From positions 2,526,610 to 2,590,609 of the forward strand of contig CM067095.1 in assembly GCA_034008185.1 (NCBI GenBank): a stretch of 64,000 nucleotides of DNA, written 5' to 3'. Every line of letters starts with the position of its first letter. Within the stretch, counting starts at the first letter, position 1. A program made the translations under genes and the position numbers. Source of the stretch: Gorsachius magnificus (taxonomy: Eukaryota; Chordata; Aves; Pelecaniformes; Ardeidae). The notes under the pieces were generated by a model. The model worked only from the letters and a program-made list of their open reading frames with translations. It was not told the origin of the DNA and searched no databases. Below are positions 12,692 through 22,381 of this stretch, piece after piece.

Positions 12692-12726
12692 CTGCAGGAG
12701 AAGGCGTCCGGCTGCCGCTCGCCCAT
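12692..12726 (-). CDS. upstream ORF in SH2B3 5'UTR (first part)
   Basis: The ATG at 12726-12724 lies in CTCCACCATGGGC, close to the optimal vertebrate start context. It encodes MGERQPDAFSC plus two bases of the next codon before the donor. If exon 1 is spliced to 6205 it continues for ten more codons ([10 protein letters not shown]) and stops at TGA 6177-6175. That stop shares the four bases ATGA with the SH2B3 start. Total 21 codons plus stop. The reading is direct from sequence; the splice join and translation are inferred. Confidence 0.4.
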
Positions 12727-12950
12727 GGTGGAGCGCAGCGGAGCGCCCGGCGACGGGACGGACGGACGGACAGACGGACGGACGGGACGGGGGCGGGACG
12801 GGGCGCACGGCTCGGCCCCGCTGGGCTCAGGCAGGAAACCGGGGCGGGCGGCTCCGCATTTCCGCCGAGCGGAGCCGCGGCAGCGCGGGGCGCGGACCCC
12901 GGCCCGGGCGGGTTATGTAGAGCGGAGCGGCGCGGCCGGGGGCGGAGGCT
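12692..12950 (-). other. SH2B3: SH2B3 exon 1 (5'UTR), 5' end uncertain
   Basis: On the minus strand a very GC-rich segment ends in TTCTCCTGCAG|GTAACGG, a good donor at 12692/12691. The next in-order acceptor is that of exon 2 (6206). In human SH2B3 the first exon is non-coding and followed by a multi-kilobase intron, which fits. The 3' boundary is visible; the transcription start is not and the upper limit is a guess. An ATG in strong context lies inside it (separate entry). The first bases of the intron are almost pure G. Confidence 0.55.
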
Positions 12951-13100
12951 GCGCGGGGGCGGAGCGGAGCGGAGCGAAGAGGCGTGCCGTCTGTCTTGTC
13001 TGCCTGTCCGGCCGTCTGTCCGGCCGGCCGGCCGGCCGCCCGGGCCCCGCCGGCAGCTCCGCGGGTGCGCACCGCTCCGCGCCGCCCCTCCCCGCCGGTG

Positions 13101-13114
13101 CCTTTATCTTATCT
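13101..13114 (-). promoter_or_regulatory. tandem GATA site upstream of SH2B3
   Basis: The minus strand reads AGATAAGATAAAGG: two WGATAA cores spaced five bases apart. It lies about 150-400 bp upstream of the inferred SH2B3 start and just outside the densest CpG stretch. GATA1/2 are the obvious candidate factors, given that SH2B3 acts in haematopoietic cells; this is inference. Confidence 0.4.
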
Positions 13115-14948
13115 CATCCGCGCCCGCGGAGGTAGCGGCATAAACAGCCCGGCTGCGCTCGTGGGGGTTGGCTCTGGGGTTTGGTGGGGTTTTTTTTGTT
13201 TGGGGTTTTGGTTTTTTTTTTTTTTTAGTTTGTATGACTTTTACAATTTTTTTTTCTCAGTGGATTTGGGGATGTCCCACCCCCTCCCCTTCGGCCCCAA
13301 CCTGGTCCCTGCGCCTCGGGAATCTGGGGGGAGCCCAAGCGCGGGGTCATTTGGGGGCTCGGGAGGGGTGCATGCAGGAAAACACCCCACTTTCCTGTTC
13401 CTGCCTGGCTGCGTCCTCCCACGGCTCCACGGGCTGGGACCCAAGGGACTTCTGCGGTGACAGCAGTGGGCGAGACGCCGTCTCAAAACCCCATTTCTCA
13501 TCATCTTCCTCTGCCTTTCGGTCGAGGAAATTATCTTGCTGTGAACGCCACCACGGGGCACTGCCCACCCGCCGTGGGAGCGGATCAGGCCCCAGGGCCT
13601 GTGGTTTTCCCACACCGTGAGTGAGGGCTTCAGCCGTGACAAATGGCGCAGTTGCAGTGTCCCTCCAGGGCTGGGGACTGGAGAGGAAGCACGCAGGCCA
13701 TGCTCGGCTGTCCCGATGCTGTACTGCTGCCATCCCATCCCAAGGGAACCGGGGTGGCATGGCGGAGCTGTGGCCGCCCACCCTGTGAGTCACGGGAAAT
13801 AGGAGGACAATAAACTTTCACTGCACCTTTTCCCAGGAAAGGGCTGGTCTGTGGTCTGTACCTTCACATCAGGCCCATCGACATCTCCCACCCACGTCAC
13901 CAGTTGTCCCGAGAGCTCCTCCGGGGCCTCATCCTCCCCGAGCGGCAGCGGCAGCGCCAGGGGTGGGGGGGCTCTCCTTGCCCTGCAGACCCCCACTCAG
14001 GTGCTGCTCAAGCCGGGCATGCAGGAGCCATGGCAGAGCAGCCCTGCCCAAGGCTGGTGCTCGCCCAGCATGTCAAGCTGGGGAAACCCGGGGAGGTGGC
14101 AGCTGGGATTTTACAGACACCACGCGATCGATTTGTGGGTGTTGGGAAGGTGGAAGCTGCAGGATTTTGCCCTTGGGGAGCGGGCTGAGGCACGCCGAGC
14201 CATTTGTGAATGGGCACCCGTGTGCTACCACCAGTGGGCTCTATCCTCGGTGAAGTTTTAAAACACACCCCAGTCACTGACTCCATCTACTCCCAATCCT
14301 TTCCCTTCCAATGGGGAAAAAACTGAAACGGGAACCCCCCACTGGTGCTGTGCCCCGGGGCTGGACGTCCCCAGAGCAGAGCCTTCGGCTGCTGCTGGTG
14401 TGGACGCAGCCCCGCTGCCCCCCTCCAGCCCCGCCGCCCCCCTCCAGCCCCGCCGCCCCCTCAGACCAGAGCAGAGCTTTCCTGCAGGGCTATAACCCCC
14501 CGCTCCCTTGGGCATCGCTGCTCCAGGGGGCCAGGCAATTCCGCAACCAACCAGCCCGTCCCAAACCCCACAGGGAAGTGGCTGGGAGCAGCTGATGTGA
14601 TAAAATCTTACCTTAAAAGCTGCTTTTTAATTCCTCCCACCGTTGCTTCATGCATAATTGCACCTTCTGGCTTTTTTTTCTGAGCACGGACGAGCGGTCG
14701 GAGGAGCCCGGTGCCTGCCCTCCTTCCCACGGGCAGCTGCCCCAGCTCGCAGCTATTGCACACTTTTCTTTATGAGCTTCATCTATTTCACAAGCGCCCT
14801 CTCAGCCTCCTCAGCCCCCGTGGCCCGAGATTTCTCTTTTCTTTTGCTTCCTGTATGGATTTTCTACAGTCCCTAACTGCTAATTCACTACCACCGACTT
14901 CTGCTTTTTTCTGTTTGTTTAAGCAGAGCTGCGCAGATGCCCTTGTAC

Positions 14949-14950
14949 AT

Positions 14951-14986
<36 letters not shown>

Positions 14987-14993
14987 ACACCCG
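14949..14993. repeat. (CA)n microsatellite
   Basis: About 17 consecutive CA dinucleotides followed by an imperfect extension (CAGACACACACC). Confidence 0.9.
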
Positions 14994-15379
14994 CTGCTGC
15001 TTCCCTTCCGCTCTGCGTTGGGCTCAGCTTTTAACCATTGCTGCTTTCTTCTCCTGTAAAAGCTGTCACCAGTTTCCAACTCTCCTTCCCACTTTTCTCT
15101 TTAACTCCCACCCTCTGGCCCACTCCGTTTTCAGGACACGTGGGGGGTTTCGGGAGCAAGTGGCACGTTGGCATTTCCTGGGGTGGGATGTGACCGGCTG
15201 TGGGTGACCTCTACCATCCCACAGTTGGATGACGGTGTTGTCCCCCCTCTACCCAGGGGGTGTCTGGGGGTGATATCTGGAAATGCTTGGTTATGGGGGT
15301 CTGTGCTGAGCTGGCGATGCCCCCACACACCAAAAAGAAAAAAAAATCTCAGCCTGGCTTTCATGCACCCCTTCAGAGG

Positions 15380-15645
15380 GCAGGGTGGTGATGGGGAAGA
15401 TGGCAACGGGCAAGGGGGTGATGGGGAGGATGGTGATGGGCAAGGGGGTGATGGGCAGGGTGGTGATGGTGATGATGGGGAGGATGGTGATGATGGGGAG
15501 GATGGCAATGGGCAGGGGGGTGATGGGGAGGATGGCAATGGGCAGGGGGGTGATGGGGAGGATGGTGATGATGGGGAGGATGATGATGGGCAGGGTGGTG
15601 ATGGGGAGGATGGTGATGATGGGGAGGATGGCGATGGGCTGCCCC
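15380..15645. repeat. GAT-rich minisatellite
   Basis: Tandem array built from GGTGATGGGGAGGAT and GGCAATGGGCAGGGG blocks, with higher-order units of about 15, 30 and 33 bp. All units are multiples of three, so both strands stay open for long distances (Gly/Asp/Glu-rich on plus, Pro/Ser-rich or His-rich on minus). These frames have no other coding sign. Confidence 0.85.
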
Positions 15646-17568
15646 CCGCAGCCCCGCCGGGCCCTCCCCACTGCCCGCGCCGCGCCGGCCCCCCCCCGCA
15701 CCACCGCGCCGCCCTCCCCGCTGCCCGGGCAGCGCAGCCCCGACCCCGGGCTGGAGACTGCCTGGGACGGTGAATCTCGGGTGGGCCCGGAGCGGGACAG
15801 GGGCGCCCGCACCCCAAAATGCACCGGGGAGGGTGGTGCCAGCCCTGCACTGGGGATCCACGACTTGCTCGCCTCGGGGCACGGCTTCTGGGTCCATTTG
15901 GGGTCCCTGGTGACCGTTCGCTGCTGGTCACGATGGAGACCCGCACCCCTTCTCCTCCCTGTGCCCGCTGGGGATGCACACAGCGCTGGGTGTCCAACAG
16001 CCCCTCGGTCCCCCCCTCAGCACCCCCAAATTTCCAGGAACGGCCCCGCTGAGCCAGCGCTGGCGGTGATTCAGAGCTCCCTGGGTCACCTCGCTGAGCT
16101 GCCGAGCACCCGCCACTGCGTAACCGCGCCGCCAAGTCACCAGTCATGGGAGCAGCAGGAAGCGGAGGCCAAGGGCAGCCCACATCCTAAACATCGCTCG
16201 GCTGCCTCCTTTCAGACCCTTTTCTTCTCCCATTTTCCCTGCTCTCGGTCAAGCTCAGCACGGGAATTCATTTTCCCATTTTTCCCAGCAAGATCTTGCC
16301 AGGGAAACTGAGGCATGGGCTCTGGGCTCCTCGTTGATGGGGACAAGAGGGAGAATATCATGGGGCTGCTCAGAAGGGGAAGTGCTGGAGCGTGTGCAGC
16401 GACACGCAACTGTCCCAAGGGTGCCTCAATGGGAAACAAAAACCCACAGGGGAATTTTGCTGGTGGATTTTGAGGAATGGGGGACGATTCTCCAAAGGGC
16501 TCCCTGGGAAGCAGCTGCAGTGGAGGAACAACCTCTGCTAAAGTGGCCGATGGGGCTGCGAGGAGCAGTTTTGGAGTCCTGGCAAAGGAAGGCAGAGCCG
16601 GGAGAGCAGCCACCTTTTTTTTCAATTACCGCAGCTGGTCTAATAAAGATATTGCTTCTCCCCGTGGTCCTTCCCCCTCCTAATCTTGCCGTGTGAAAGG
16701 GCACCTCTCAGCAAGGCGGGGAGATAAGCGGCGCGGAGAGACCCGAGGCTTCCCACCAGCGGCCTTGAACAGAGCCACCCTGCTCAGGAGGGACGATAAA
16801 GCCCAGATGGTTTTAGTGCTGGTTTAAATCCCTTTTTATAGTCTGAAAGAGAAAGTCTGCAGGTGATAGGGGGAAGCCTCCGTGAACTGGAAAACCACTG
16901 CTGCAAGGAGAAGATTGCAAAGCCCTGAGCAGCTGGGTAGGGTGGTGGGAGCATCTATGGGGGGACGGGGCAGGGAGCAGTGAGGACCACGACCTGTGGG
17001 TCGCGGCGGGTGTCCCCGACGGCAGGATTTCTTAGTTGAGGGCCTGCAAAATGAGTGCCAGCACCTTGTTTGCTAAAATATACGCATTGCCATGCAGCTG
17101 AGCGGGGGAACGAAGAAACTGGAGGAAAGGGAGAGCGATAAGGAGAGCAAATCCTTGACACTGGTATTTACTGGGACATGGTGAGGATGGCAGCGCTGCC
17201 GAGGTGGTCCTTAGGCTGGTGACATTTTCGGTGTGGAAGGCCAACCAGGAGCAGAAGTCAGCCTGGAGGCTTCTCCCAGCTAAAAGGTTTATGGTTGCCC
17301 TGGGATGTGGGTAGCGGCAGCGGGAAATCCAGCCCTGGCCCCAGGCAGTGCTCAGCACCACTGGACCTGCTCACCCCTGGCCCAGATGGGGTAAGTGCTG
17401 GCCACTCGGCCCAAAGCGCATCAGCGGCTCCGGTGCCACGGGACCTCCACAGTCAGGAAGGAGCGAGGGGCTGCGATTTCTGCTCACGTGGTTGCACAAC
17501 GCCCAGCAGCTCCCGTGCCCAGCTAAGGGCTCATCACCCCCTGCTTTCTAGCCCCAGTTGTCACCTTA

Positions 17569-17800
17569 TAGAATCATAGAATCCCTTTGGTTGGAAAAGC
17601 CCTTTAAGTTCATTGAGTCCAACCTTTAACCTAACCCTGCCATCCCACCACTAAACCCTGGCCCTAAGCACCTCATCTATCCTGCTTTTAAATCCCCCCA
17701 GGGATGGGGACTCAACCACCTCCCTGGGCAGCCCATTCCAGAGCCTGACAACCCTTTCGGTGAAGAAGTTTTTCCTAATGTCCAACCTAACCCTGCCACC
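17569..17800 (-). mobile_element. CR1 LINE 3'-end fragment
   Basis: Begins with AGAATCATAGAAT on the plus strand, the complement of the ATTCTATG-type 3' terminal repeat of CR1. It continues with TTGGTTGGAAAAGCCCTTT, GTCCAACCTTTAACCTAACC and CTGGGCAGCCCATTCCAGAG, shared with the two other minus-oriented copies in this window. The element is therefore in minus orientation and truncated at its 5' end. Confidence 0.9.
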
Positions 17801-17999
17801 TTCCCCCAGACGCCATCGCAACCGCTCGGCTCCTGCCCTCAGCTCCTTCTTTTTTCATCCACCCCATCCATCAGCCTCTGCCTGGTCCTTGCCAGCTGCT
17901 CCTGGGCACCCATCCTCTGCCCCAAAAACCTGACGCAGGTCTGTACAGCCACTTCCAGCACCAAGCTCCCAGGTTTCCCACCCAGGGGTGCATCCACCG

Positions 18000-18600
18000 G
18001 CCATCCCTGGACGTGCACATCTCCCCCTGCACCCCGGGATCCCGGCGCTGGCCCAGAGCTCGTCCCGGTACGCGGAGGTTTGATCCGCCGAGGGTTTTGA
18101 GTCGAGCCAGGACCTCCAAGCACCGGGGCCGAGTTCCGGGGCAGTTTCCCAGCCGGGCGAAGGGCTCCCCCCCCCATCCCACCCCCGCCCGCCGGGCCGC
18201 CCCGAGCGGCGGTGAGGGGCGGTGGCGGAGGAGGAGCCGGGCGGGAGCAGCGCTCCGCCCGCCGGGGCCGGGCCGGGCCGAGCCGGGGCGGCGGGAGCCG
18301 AGGACAAAGGTGGCCGGGAGCGGGATCGGGGCCGGGAGGGGGCCGGGGCGGACCGGGGGGGGGGCCGGGGGGAGCCGGAGCTGAGCGGGGCTGGGCAGGC
18401 GGGGCCGAGCCGGAGCGGGGCCGCCCGGTGCCGGGGGGCGGGGGGCGGCTCCCCCGCTCCCAAACGTCCCCAAGACTTTGGGGATGCCAAAGAGGTCCCC
18501 GAGCTGCCTGGGAGAAAGGGGTCCCCGCTGGCCCCCCGGCGCTGGGCGCCCCGAGAGCCCCCGGCCCCCTCCCGGAACCCTGCGATGTGGCTTCATAGGA
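18000..18600. promoter_or_regulatory. PHETA1: CpG-rich promoter / 5' exon region of PHETA1
   Basis: The strongest G+C and CpG island upstream of PHETA1, with GGGCCGGGCC-type strings and GC boxes. The coding exon begins after a clear acceptor, so at least one 5' non-coding exon must lie upstream; this island is the natural place. GAGGACAAAG|GTGGCC at 18309/18310 is a candidate donor. The transcription start cannot be read from sequence. Confidence 0.5.
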
Positions 18601-19337
18601 AAATAATAACCCTGGCGCACGTCCGCCTTCTGCTCCGCAGGCTGGGGTGACGAGCGAAACCCGCAGGCGTTTGGGTGCTGGAGGCAGTGGCTGGAGTGGG
18701 GACACCGGGGTGCCAGCCCCCACGGCCCCCTTACACCATCCGACCCCGGATCCAGTGCTCCCACGGCCCCCACGGCCACCCGTGCATTGCTGATGCTGGT
18801 GGTCGCCCAAGATCGGAGCTAGAGGCAGAGTCCAGGTAGGTGGAAAGCCTGTCACGGCAAGGCCACCGGTGGTTAGGGGCTAAGGGTGGTCTTGCCCAGG
18901 TGACCCAGTCCACAGCCATGGCTCTCCAGATCTGCGGCACGCACCCGTGTGCTGCAGGGAGGAACGCCGTGACACAGGGCAAACACGGCGCCGGTGGTAA
19001 GGTCACCTGCACTGGGTGACGTGGGGCACTGGGATGAGCCCTGTCCTGGGTTCCTCTGTGGGAAAACATTTGGCTGAGGGGGAAACCCCCTCCCCAGGGA
19101 GGCCCGGGGAGCCCCCACACACCCGGCACCCACCGGACGCAGCACCTTGGCTGGGAGCGGGGTTATCCCAGCTGCGATCACGGGGCTGTTTATTCACCAG
19201 CTCCACTTCCTGGGCGCCAGGGCCAGCGCTGCTGGGAACAAAAACCTGACAGCTGATTAATGTGCAATTAAGGTGCTGCCATTCCCTGCATGCCAGCAGG
19301 CGGCTGAGCACCCTCTGTCCCTACAGGGTGCGGAGCC

Positions 19338-20120
19338 ATGAAGCTGAACGAGCGCAGCCTGGCCTTTTACGCCACCTGCGACTCCCCTGCCGACAACGCC
19401 GGCTTCCTCTACAAGCGCGGCGAGCGGCACACGGCATACCATCGCCGCTGGTTCGTGCTGAAGGGCAACATGCTCTTCTACTTCGAGGAGCGGGAGAGCC
19501 GGGAGCCGGTAGGCGTCATTGTGCTGGAGGGCTGCACCGTGGAGCTCTGCGATTCAGCGGAGGAATTCGCCTTCGCCATCCGCTTTGGCGGTGCCAAGTC
19601 TCGCACCTACGTGCTGGCGGCCGAGAGCCAGGCTGCCATGGAGTCGTGGGTGAAGTCGCTCTCACGAGCCAGCTTTGACTACATGCGCCTGGTGGTGCGG
19701 GAGCTGGAGAAGCAGCTGGAGGAGATGCGCTGGGGGCCGGCTGGTGGATACGCAGGCTGCCGGCAGTCACCTGGCTCCTGGAAGCCGAAGCCCGTGGGGC
19801 TGGAGCGATCCCTGGAGCGGTTGCCAGCTCTGCCTGCCATCCCATCGAAGGAGAATGGCTGCGCAGTGTGGAACAACACACCAGGAGTGGACCAGCCGCC
19901 TGACGACACCTCCGGCTGCGCTGACCATGACAGTGAGGGGAACCCCCGGCCACCACCGCTGCCACCACGCAGGCGGGCATCGAGCAGCGAGGCAGGCAGT
20001 GCTGGGGCGGTCGCAGCGGAGAGCCCGTCCACCTTCTGCCGGCTCCACGAGCAGTATGGTCGGGAGGTGGCCCAGCTGCGGCAGGGCTGGCTGGAGAGGC
20101 AGCGTGGCCCCCGGCTCTGA
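19338..20120 (+). CDS. PHETA1: PHETA1 (FAM109A, Sesquipedalian-1), complete coding exon
   Basis: PHETA1 is an endosome/trans-Golgi PH-domain protein that dimerises and binds the inositol 5-phosphatases OCRL and INPP5B in endosomal recycling. The single coding exon (260 codons, human 249) starts at the ATG in GCGGAGCCATGAAG, 11 bases after the acceptor CCCTACAG (19326). The PH domain covers about residues 18-113: [26 protein letters not shown], the AFAIRF strand and the C-terminal helix with its tryptophan ([10 protein letters not shown]). A short predicted coiled coil follows ([12 protein letters not shown]). Near the C-terminus, about residues 233-248, [13 protein letters not shown] fits the F&H motif that contacts the ASH-RhoGAP part of OCRL. 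The middle is a proline-rich low-complexity linker. Gene order next to SH2B3 and CUX2 favours PHETA1 over PHETA2. Confidence 0.95.
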   Translation: MKLNERSLAFYATCDSPADNAGFLYKRGERHTAYHRRWFVLKGNMLFYFEERESREPVGVIVLEGCTVELCDSAEEFAFAIRFGGAKSRTYVLAAESQAAMESWVKSLSRASFDYMRLVVRELEKQLEEMRWGPAGGYAGCRQSPGSWKPKPVGLERSLERLPALPAIPSKENGCAVWNNTPGVDQPPDDTSGCADHDSEGNPRPPPLPPRRRASSSEAGSAGAVAAESPSTFCRLHEQYGREVAQLRQGWLERQRGPRL

Positions 20121-21280
20121 GAGGTGGCTGAGCCCTGGGGATCTGCCAGGACCTGAGGTAGGGAGGGAATGCCATCCTTGGTGCCGCCTCCGTTCCCACC
20201 GCACCCTGGGATGTGCAGCCCTGTCTGTGGTGGTGATGGACACCTGCTGATGGTGCCACCAAGGGCCCAGCGCCGAGGGACCCTTGTTGCTCCGTGATGG
20301 CCAAACACCAGCCCGGCACCGATGGCAGCTGAGCATGCTGCCAGCCAGGCGTGAAACCCCCGGGCTCTTGGGGCTGCCAGGTTCTCGGGCATCTTGTGCC
20401 GGGCAGCGAGTGCTCCCCACATGGGTGCACCCCTCCAGCTGTGCCCAGGCGCGGGTGCGGGGTGGTCCACCCAGTGCAAGCAAGCTACAAACCACTTGCT
20501 GGCTGTTGCCTCCTGGGAATCGACCACTGCGCTGGGTCTGGTGGGGCCTCTCGATGCTCTTGCAGCAGGGGCCATGCACTGACTGCTTTTGGAGGAGGAT
20601 TTTGATGGGATCTTGCCTGCCTGAGCCCTTGCACGGGTGTTTCACAGCCGGGGAGCCTGCTACCGCCTTCCCCTCCCTGCCCAGCACAAGCAGCTGGCTG
20701 AGGTCGGCCAAACTCCACCGGATCCCTCTGCTCCAACAGGATGTGGTTTGAAAATGAAATTATCAGTGAGTGCAGCCCTTCCTTAATGGCAGCAGCACCG
20801 TGCACCCCGGCCGCCTGGGGCTGGTGACACCCAGCCCCGGGCATTTCACCCAGGGTGATTGCTGCTTGCAGCCCAGCAGTGAACCTGTGGCGGGGGCAGA
20901 CCCGAGGGGAACACAGCGGCTGCGGGCACCGCCTTGCCGGGCAGATAATTTGGGGCAGGGCATCATCTCCAGGCTGGCTCACTAAGGGGAAGCATCGCTC
21001 GCGCTGGTGAATGGGAACGTATGTGTCAGTGGTGTAGGGTGTCAAATGATTCATGTGCCAAACTGGAGCGAAGCCAGTGTCTCATGCCGGTGTTTCTCTT
21101 TTATTACACTATTTTATTGACACTAGAGCTGCTGGCCTGGAGGTGGGGTGACCTGCCTCAGGTCTGGGAGTTGCAGATGGGGTGCCCCAGGTTTGGGCCG
21201 GGTGACTCCAGCTCCCTTTGCCCCCTTGGGACAGGCATAAGATTTTGCTACAATAAAAGTTCTTTCAGAAATTCCCTCCT
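20121..21280 (+). other. PHETA1: PHETA1 3'UTR
   Basis: Non-coding sequence from the stop codon to just past the AATAAA at 21252. No other exon or repeat was recognised in it. The end is placed about 20 bases beyond the signal. Confidence 0.65.
21252..21257 (+). terminator. poly(A) signal of PHETA1
   Basis: Canonical AATAAA about 1.13 kb after the PHETA1 stop, followed within 50 bases by a T/GT-rich stretch (CCAGTTCTTGCTTGTGCC) as expected for a downstream element. Confidence 0.7.
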
Positions 21281-21281
21281 G

Positions 21282-22369
21282 GCCCCAGTTCTTGCTTGTG
21301 CCTTTAAACCCCTAGGGAGTGGGGGCCCAGGTGGGAATTAATCCTCTATTTTAATCCACTTCCTATCCACACCGTGTCCGTGAGGCTGGGCACAGGGACT
21401 GTGTTGCCGAAGTGGGAAACGGCCAACGCCACGGCCTCACAGGGCCCTGGCACCCCACAACTGCCCACAGGGATGGGATGGGTGGGATGGGATGGGATGG
21501 GATGGGATGGGATGGGATGGGATGGGATGGGATGGTGCCACCCTGGGGACATCAGGACACACAGCACTAGGGTGGTCCCATGGTGGGGTCAGCATGGCTC
21601 TGCCCTCCGTGATGGCTCAAACAGCCAGGCACAGGTGACCAACACAGGGATTTGGGCACTGGAAGAGCTGGGAGACTGACTGGGAGCACAACCATCCCAT
21701 GGTTTCACTGGTGGAAACAGCGCTGGGTGACCCAGAGTGAGTTGCCGGTGCGTTACAGGCATGATGGGATGTTACAACCATCCCTCCAAACCCTGGGTTA
21801 CAGGCAGCACCACCTGACACCACCTAGGTTTAGGTGGCCCTGTGCCCTTGGTGGGATGTCCCCGGCCATCTGTCAAGGGGTCTTAGCCAGGGACAAAATC
21901 TCTCTCCCCTTGCCAGGGCCGGTGTTGGTGCTATGCAGGGACTGGGGACCCTGCCCTTGTGGAAGCGGCCAATGTGACCCCGTGTCCCTGCCCACAACAT
22001 CTCACCCGCATGAACGTCTCCGGCTCTTGCAGCAAGATGGGGGGTGATGCCTCTTGGGGAAACTGAGGCACAAAGCCAGCCAGGGTTACTCACTCGTTGA
22101 GAGCACTGTAGAGCGTAGAGCCCTGCTCCTGGCCAGGCACGGTGCCCCGCTACGTGTTTTGGCTTTTGGAGAGGTGCTGCTGAGAGCAGCCGGGGTGCAG
22201 CTACACCCGCAGCATCCAGACGGTGAACGCGGCCCCATCACTTGGCTGCAGAGGAAGATTCTGGTTTCCATGGCAGCCAGCCCAGCTTCTCCAGACGTTC
22301 AGATATTCATTAAAAATAAATCCTTCCCAACATGTTAGCCGACAAACAAGCTTAAACAGATACGCAACA
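21282..22369. other. gap between convergent PHETA1 and CUX2 3' ends
   Basis: About 1.1 kb that separates the two poly(A) signals. No coding exon was seen. It contains a GGGAT pentanucleotide array and one copy of the TGCCTCAGTTTCCCC 15-mer in reverse orientation (22056-22070). Confidence 0.5.
21470..21535. repeat. (GGGAT)n microsatellite
   Basis: About 12 tandem GGGAT pentamers with one early interruption (GGGTGGGAT). Confidence 0.9.
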
Positions 22370-22375
22370 TATGGA

Positions 22376-22381
22376 TTTATT
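22376..22381 (-). terminator. distal poly(A) signal candidate of CUX2
   Basis: AATAAA on the minus strand (TTTATT on plus), followed on the minus strand by a GT/T-rich segment (TGTTTAAGCTTGTTTGTCGG). It is the last canonical signal before the GC-rich gap towards PHETA1. Confidence 0.45.

Larger units (their letters stand above)
12540..13100. promoter_or_regulatory. SH2B3: CpG-island promoter region of SH2B3
   Basis: Sharp rise in G+C and CpG around the inferred first exon, with GGGCGGGG-type boxes, repeated AGCGG and CGGCCGGC strings, and a tetranucleotide run of ACGG near 12755-12785. A housekeeping-style CpG promoter firing leftwards fits the gene model. No convincing TATA box was found on the minus strand. 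Confidence 0.5.
13120..18000. other. intergenic region between SH2B3 and PHETA1 promoters
   Basis: No exon of a known gene was recognised on either strand. The region holds T-rich tracts (13190-13255), a (CA)n microsatellite, a GAT-rich minisatellite and a CR1 fragment near its right end. GATA-type motifs occur at 16725 (AGATAAGC) and 16794. The open frames across the GAT minisatellite are repeat artefacts. Confidence 0.6.

Noticed and set aside
12912..12920. TATA-like CTACATAAC upstream of SH2B3 exon 1
   Set aside because: A weak match inside a CpG island; the transcription start is unknown, so it cannot be supported as a core promoter element.
15131..16311. ORFs of about 300-350 codons over the GAT minisatellite
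   Set aside because: Length comes from the stop-free triplet-multiple repeat; flanks show no domains, splice sites or codon bias.
18222..18309. In-frame N-terminal extension of PHETA1 through the CpG-island exon
   Set aside because: Splicing GACAAAG|GTGG to the coding exon would keep frame with the PHETA1 ATG, but the apparent start at 18222 is GTG, and no upstream ATG in frame was seen. GC-rich sequence lacks stops by chance.
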